Shown: one piece after another, positions 5,250 to 7,647 of the stretch
How positions within the stretch are numbered: position 1 is the first letter of the stretch
How the letters are laid out: each line of letters begins with the position of its first letter
Source: Planctomycetota bacterium
Lineage (GTDB): Bacteria; Planctomycetota; Planctomycetia; Isosphaerales; Isosphaeraceae
Assembly: GCA_021778575.1 (NCBI GenBank)
Contig: JAJYCH010000206.1
Span: 1-7,647 of the forward strand
Reading direction: 5' to 3'
Length of the DNA: 7,647 bases
The notes under the pieces: model-generated
The model's input: the letters and a program-made list of their open reading frames with translations, nothing else
The model's database searches: none
What the model was told of the DNA's origin: nothing
Program-made: the position numbers and the translations under genes

Positions 5250-7647
5250 ATGACGCTTCGTGGTGCCCTGACCTGTCCGCTTGGATGGATCTTCACGGCC
5301 ATGGTCGGCCTGTCGGCGGTCGCCGATGACAAGCCGGCTGCCCCCACCGCGCCGGGGGCGACCGGTTCTCCGGTCCGGTACGACTTCGAGGCGATGGGAT
5401 CGCGCCCGACAATCGGCGGCGGCTCGTCGGACGTGAACGACCCCAAGAAATATCGCGACTTCAACGACGTGACGTCGGGAACAACCCGGCACGACGGATT
5501 TTTCACCCTATTTCAGAAGGATGACCACCTTTACGCCGAGATCAAACCGTATCAGTTCGATCAGCCGATGCTCGCGCCAATCACGATCGCTCGCGGCTTG
5601 ATGATGGCTGGTAATCCGCTCAATTTTGGTGATGAGTGGGTCCTGGTTTTCCACCGGGTCGGCGACAAGGTTCAGTTGATCCGCCGGAACATCCATATCA
5701 AGGCGCCGGCGGGCTCACCAATCGACAAGGCGGTCAAGCAAAACTATACCGACTCGATCCTGATGGCGTTGCCGATCGTCAGCCTCAACCCGGCCGGCGG
5801 GATGAGCGTTGTCATCGACTTCTCCGACATCTTCTTCACCAACTTCGCCCAGCTTCCGCTCGGCTATCTCGACCGGAGCCGGACCAACTGGGCCAAGGTG
5901 AAGACCTTCGCCAACAACCTCGAACTTGAAGTCCAGGCGACATTCTCGGGCGCTGGTTATGGCCGGTCGAGCTTCGGCGATGAAGGGGTGATCGACTCGC
6001 GAGGGGTGACCATCGTCATCCACTACAGCCTGGTCAAACTTCCCGACGGCGGCTACCACCCCCGACAGGCCGATGACCGGGTCGGCCACTTCCTCAACGC
6101 GACCAAGGATTTTGGCCTGAACGACCCCGACGGCAACGTCGTCCGCTCGATCAATCGCTGGCGGCTCGAAAAGGCCGACCCTCGCGCCAAGCTCTCGCCA
6201 CCGAAGAAGCAGATCGTCTGGTACATCGAGGACACGGTCCCGATCGAGTACCGGCCCGCTGTCGAGGACGGTATCCGCGAGTGGAACAAGGCGTTCGAGA
6301 AGATCGGCTACCGCGACGCCATCTCGGTTCGCTGGCAGGAAGAGAACCGCGACGAATTCGACCCCGAAGATATCAACTACTGCACCTTCCGCTGGATCGC
6401 CACCAACTCGACCTACGCGATGTCCTGCCTGCGCTCGAACCCGATCACCGGCGAGATGATCGACGGCGACGTGATCTTCGACGCGAGCTGGATCAGCGCC
6501 TGGAAGTCGGAATACGCCCAGCTCACCGGCACTCCGCCGGTCGGAGCGGCGGCGGAAGGCTCAACGCGAGCCCCCGGGACGCTGGCGACGGGCGAGATCA
6601 TCAGCCCGATCCTGGCGATGAAGCGTGGTTATGGTCAGCTTGACCTTGGCCTGGGCGCGGAGTTCGCCGGGACCAAGGAACGCGATATCACGCTGGTTCC
6701 CGCCGAATGGTCGGGCGTCCGTCGTGAACTGCTCCAGCGCCTGGCCAACGGCCAGCGGGCGTCGTGCCGGTTCAGCACCGGGATGCGTCCCGAGTTGGGT
6801 CTGGCCGCGCTCGCCCTGGCCGAAGGGGCCAAGACCGACCCCGAAGCCAAGCTCCCCGACGAGTTCCTCGCGCAATTGATCAAGGAAGTGGTGATGCACG
6901 AGGTCGGCCACTCGCTCGGCCTCCGTCATAACTTCAAGGCCAGCACGATGCTCGACGCCGAACAGTTGCACAATCCCGAGATCACCCGGGTCAAGGGCTT
7001 GAGCGGCAGCGTGATGGACTACAACCCGATCAACATCGCGCCCAAGGGTCAGAAGCAAGGCGACTTCATGACCACCACGCTCGGCCCGTATGACTACTGG
7101 GCGATCGAGTACGCCTACAAGGAAGTCAACGGCGACGAGGCCGCAGAGTTGAAGAAGATCGCCGCCCGGGCCCCCGAACACGACCTGGTTTTCGCCACCG
7201 ATACCGACATGATGGTCGGCAACGACCCGCTGGTGAACGTCTACGACCTCGGTTCCGACCCCAGCCGGTTCGCGAAGGACCGGATCACCCTGGCCGCCCA
7301 GTTGATGAAGGATCTCGACGCGAAAGCGGTGAAGGATGGCGAATCGTGGTCGAGGCTCCGGATTGCGTTCTCGTACCTGATGAGCCAGTACGGTAACGCG
7401 GCCGACCTGGTCGCCTCGCAGGTCGGCGGCCAGTCGATCTCACGCGACCACAAGGGGGACAAGGACGCCCACGACCCGATGATCCCGATCTCGGGCGAAA
7501 AGCAGCGTGCCTCGCTCAGCTTCCTGGTCGAGAACCTGCTCGGCGACAAGTCGTTCCAGTTCTCCCCCGCCCTGCTCCGAAGGCTCTCGAAGGAGCACTG
7601 GGACATGGGTGTAGGCTCGTCCGGCTACGGCGTGGGCGGCGAGACCT
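5250..7647 (+). CDS. Secreted zinc-dependent metalloprotease, DUF5117/DUF4953 (Met-zincin) type (partial)
   Basis: Open from ATG 5250 to the right edge: 799 codons without a stop, C-terminus outside. Residues 1-25 are a Sec signal peptide ending SAVA, so the enzyme is exported. Residues 80-110 (HDGFFTLFQKDDHLYAEI) match the short DUF5118-type start. About 135-320 is the DUF5117-type beta-rich region (VQLIRRNIHIKAP, VIDFSDIFF, GVTIVIHYSLVKLPDGGY). The catalytic part follows from about 340 (IVWYIEDTVPIEYRPAVEDG, REWNKAFEKIGY). The metzincin zinc site is HEVGHSLGLRH: ligands H550, H554, H560 and base E551, with Met-turn SVMDY (M589) 29 residues after H560. NDPLVNVYDLGSDPSRF after the Met-turn is also typical of the family. 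A Gly/Ala/Thr/Pro-rich insert lies near 425-445. Natural substrates are not known to me; a role in degrading extracellular or periplasmic protein is inferred. Good ribosome site (GGGAG, 7 nt). Confidence 0.92.
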   Translation, partial: MTLRGALTCPLGWIFTAMVGLSAVADDKPAAPTAPGATGSPVRYDFEAMGSRPTIGGGSSDVNDPKKYRDFNDVTSGTTRHDGFFTLFQKDDHLYAEIKPYQFDQPMLAPITIARGLMMAGNPLNFGDEWVLVFHRVGDKVQLIRRNIHIKAPAGSPIDKAVKQNYTDSILMALPIVSLNPAGGMSVVIDFSDIFFTNFAQLPLGYLDRSRTNWAKVKTFANNLELEVQATFSGAGYGRSSFGDEGVIDSRGVTIVIHYSLVKLPDGGYHPRQADDRVGHFLNATKDFGLNDPDGNVVRSINRWRLEKADPRAKLSPPKKQIVWYIEDTVPIEYRPAVEDGIREWNKAFEKIGYRDAISVRWQEENRDEFDPEDINYCTFRWIATNSTYAMSCLRSNPITGEMIDGDVIFDASWISAWKSEYAQLTGTPPVGAAAEGSTRAPGTLATGEIISPILAMKRGYGQLDLGLGAEFAGTKERDITLVPAEWSGVRRELLQRLANGQRASCRFSTGMRPELGLAALALAEGAKTDPEAKLPDEFLAQLIKEVVMHEVGHSLGLRHNFKASTMLDAEQLHNPEITRVKGLSGSVMDYNPINIAPKGQKQGDFMTTTLGPYDYWAIEYAYKEVNGDEAAELKKIAARAPEHDLVFATDTDMMVGNDPLVNVYDLGSDPSRFAKDRITLAAQLMKDLDAKAVKDGESWSRLRIAFSYLMSQYGNAADLVASQVGGQSISRDHKGDKDAHDPMIPISGEKQRASLSFLVENLLGDKSFQFSPALLRRLSKEHWDMGVGSSGYGVGGET

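Noticed and set aside
6561..7181. 206-codon minus-strand frame opposite the metalloprotease catalytic region
   Set aside because: The plus strand here encodes the zinc site and Met-turn in an unbroken frame, so the minus frame is an antisense shadow.

Overview
The window looks like a chromosomal segment of a high-GC Planctomycetota bacterium, most plausibly from the Isosphaerales/Gemmatales side. That placement is inferred from base composition, from a tandem set of HlyD-type adaptors in which one carries GAF domains and one has a PqqD-like N-terminus, and from a secreted DUF5117/DUF4953-type metalloprotease. No rRNA or marker gene is present to confirm it. Five protein genes are supported and two of them run off the window edges. 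I saw no tRNA, rRNA, CRISPR array, insertion sequence or prophage gene.

Left half (1-3811, all minus strand). Three genes read leftwards as a likely operon. First is a 686-residue protein with two GAF-like domains, one membrane helix and a HlyD-type membrane-fusion module. Next is a 330-residue exported HlyD/RND-type periplasmic adaptor. Last is the start of a protein with a PqqD-like winged-helix N-terminus, which from its position and sequence is probably the start of a planctomycete M50-peptidase/HlyD-like membrane protein. The gaps are 106 and 211 nt, and each holds a strong inverted repeat. Together the genes look like the adaptor part of an envelope-spanning export or peptide-handling system. 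No ABC or RND pump and no outer-membrane channel lies in the window, so the substrate is unknown.

Middle (3812-4047). A 236-nt divergent intergenic region should hold the promoters for both directions, but I found no convincing -35/-10 pair.

Right half (4048-7647, plus strand). A 356-residue extended short-chain dehydrogenase of the 3-beta-HSD/NAD-dependent epimerase type probably starts at a GTG. After a 131-nt gap comes a secreted zinc metalloprotease with a metzincin zinc site and a Met-turn. Its reading frame is open from 5250 to the right edge and continues outside. These two genes are co-directional, but nothing ties them functionally to each other or to the adaptor operon.

The most interesting item is the three-gene adaptor module, in which cytosolic GAF sensor domains are fused to a membrane-fusion protein. 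The DNA itself also offers two strong inverted repeats, one of which resembles a dispersed REP/MITE-type element.
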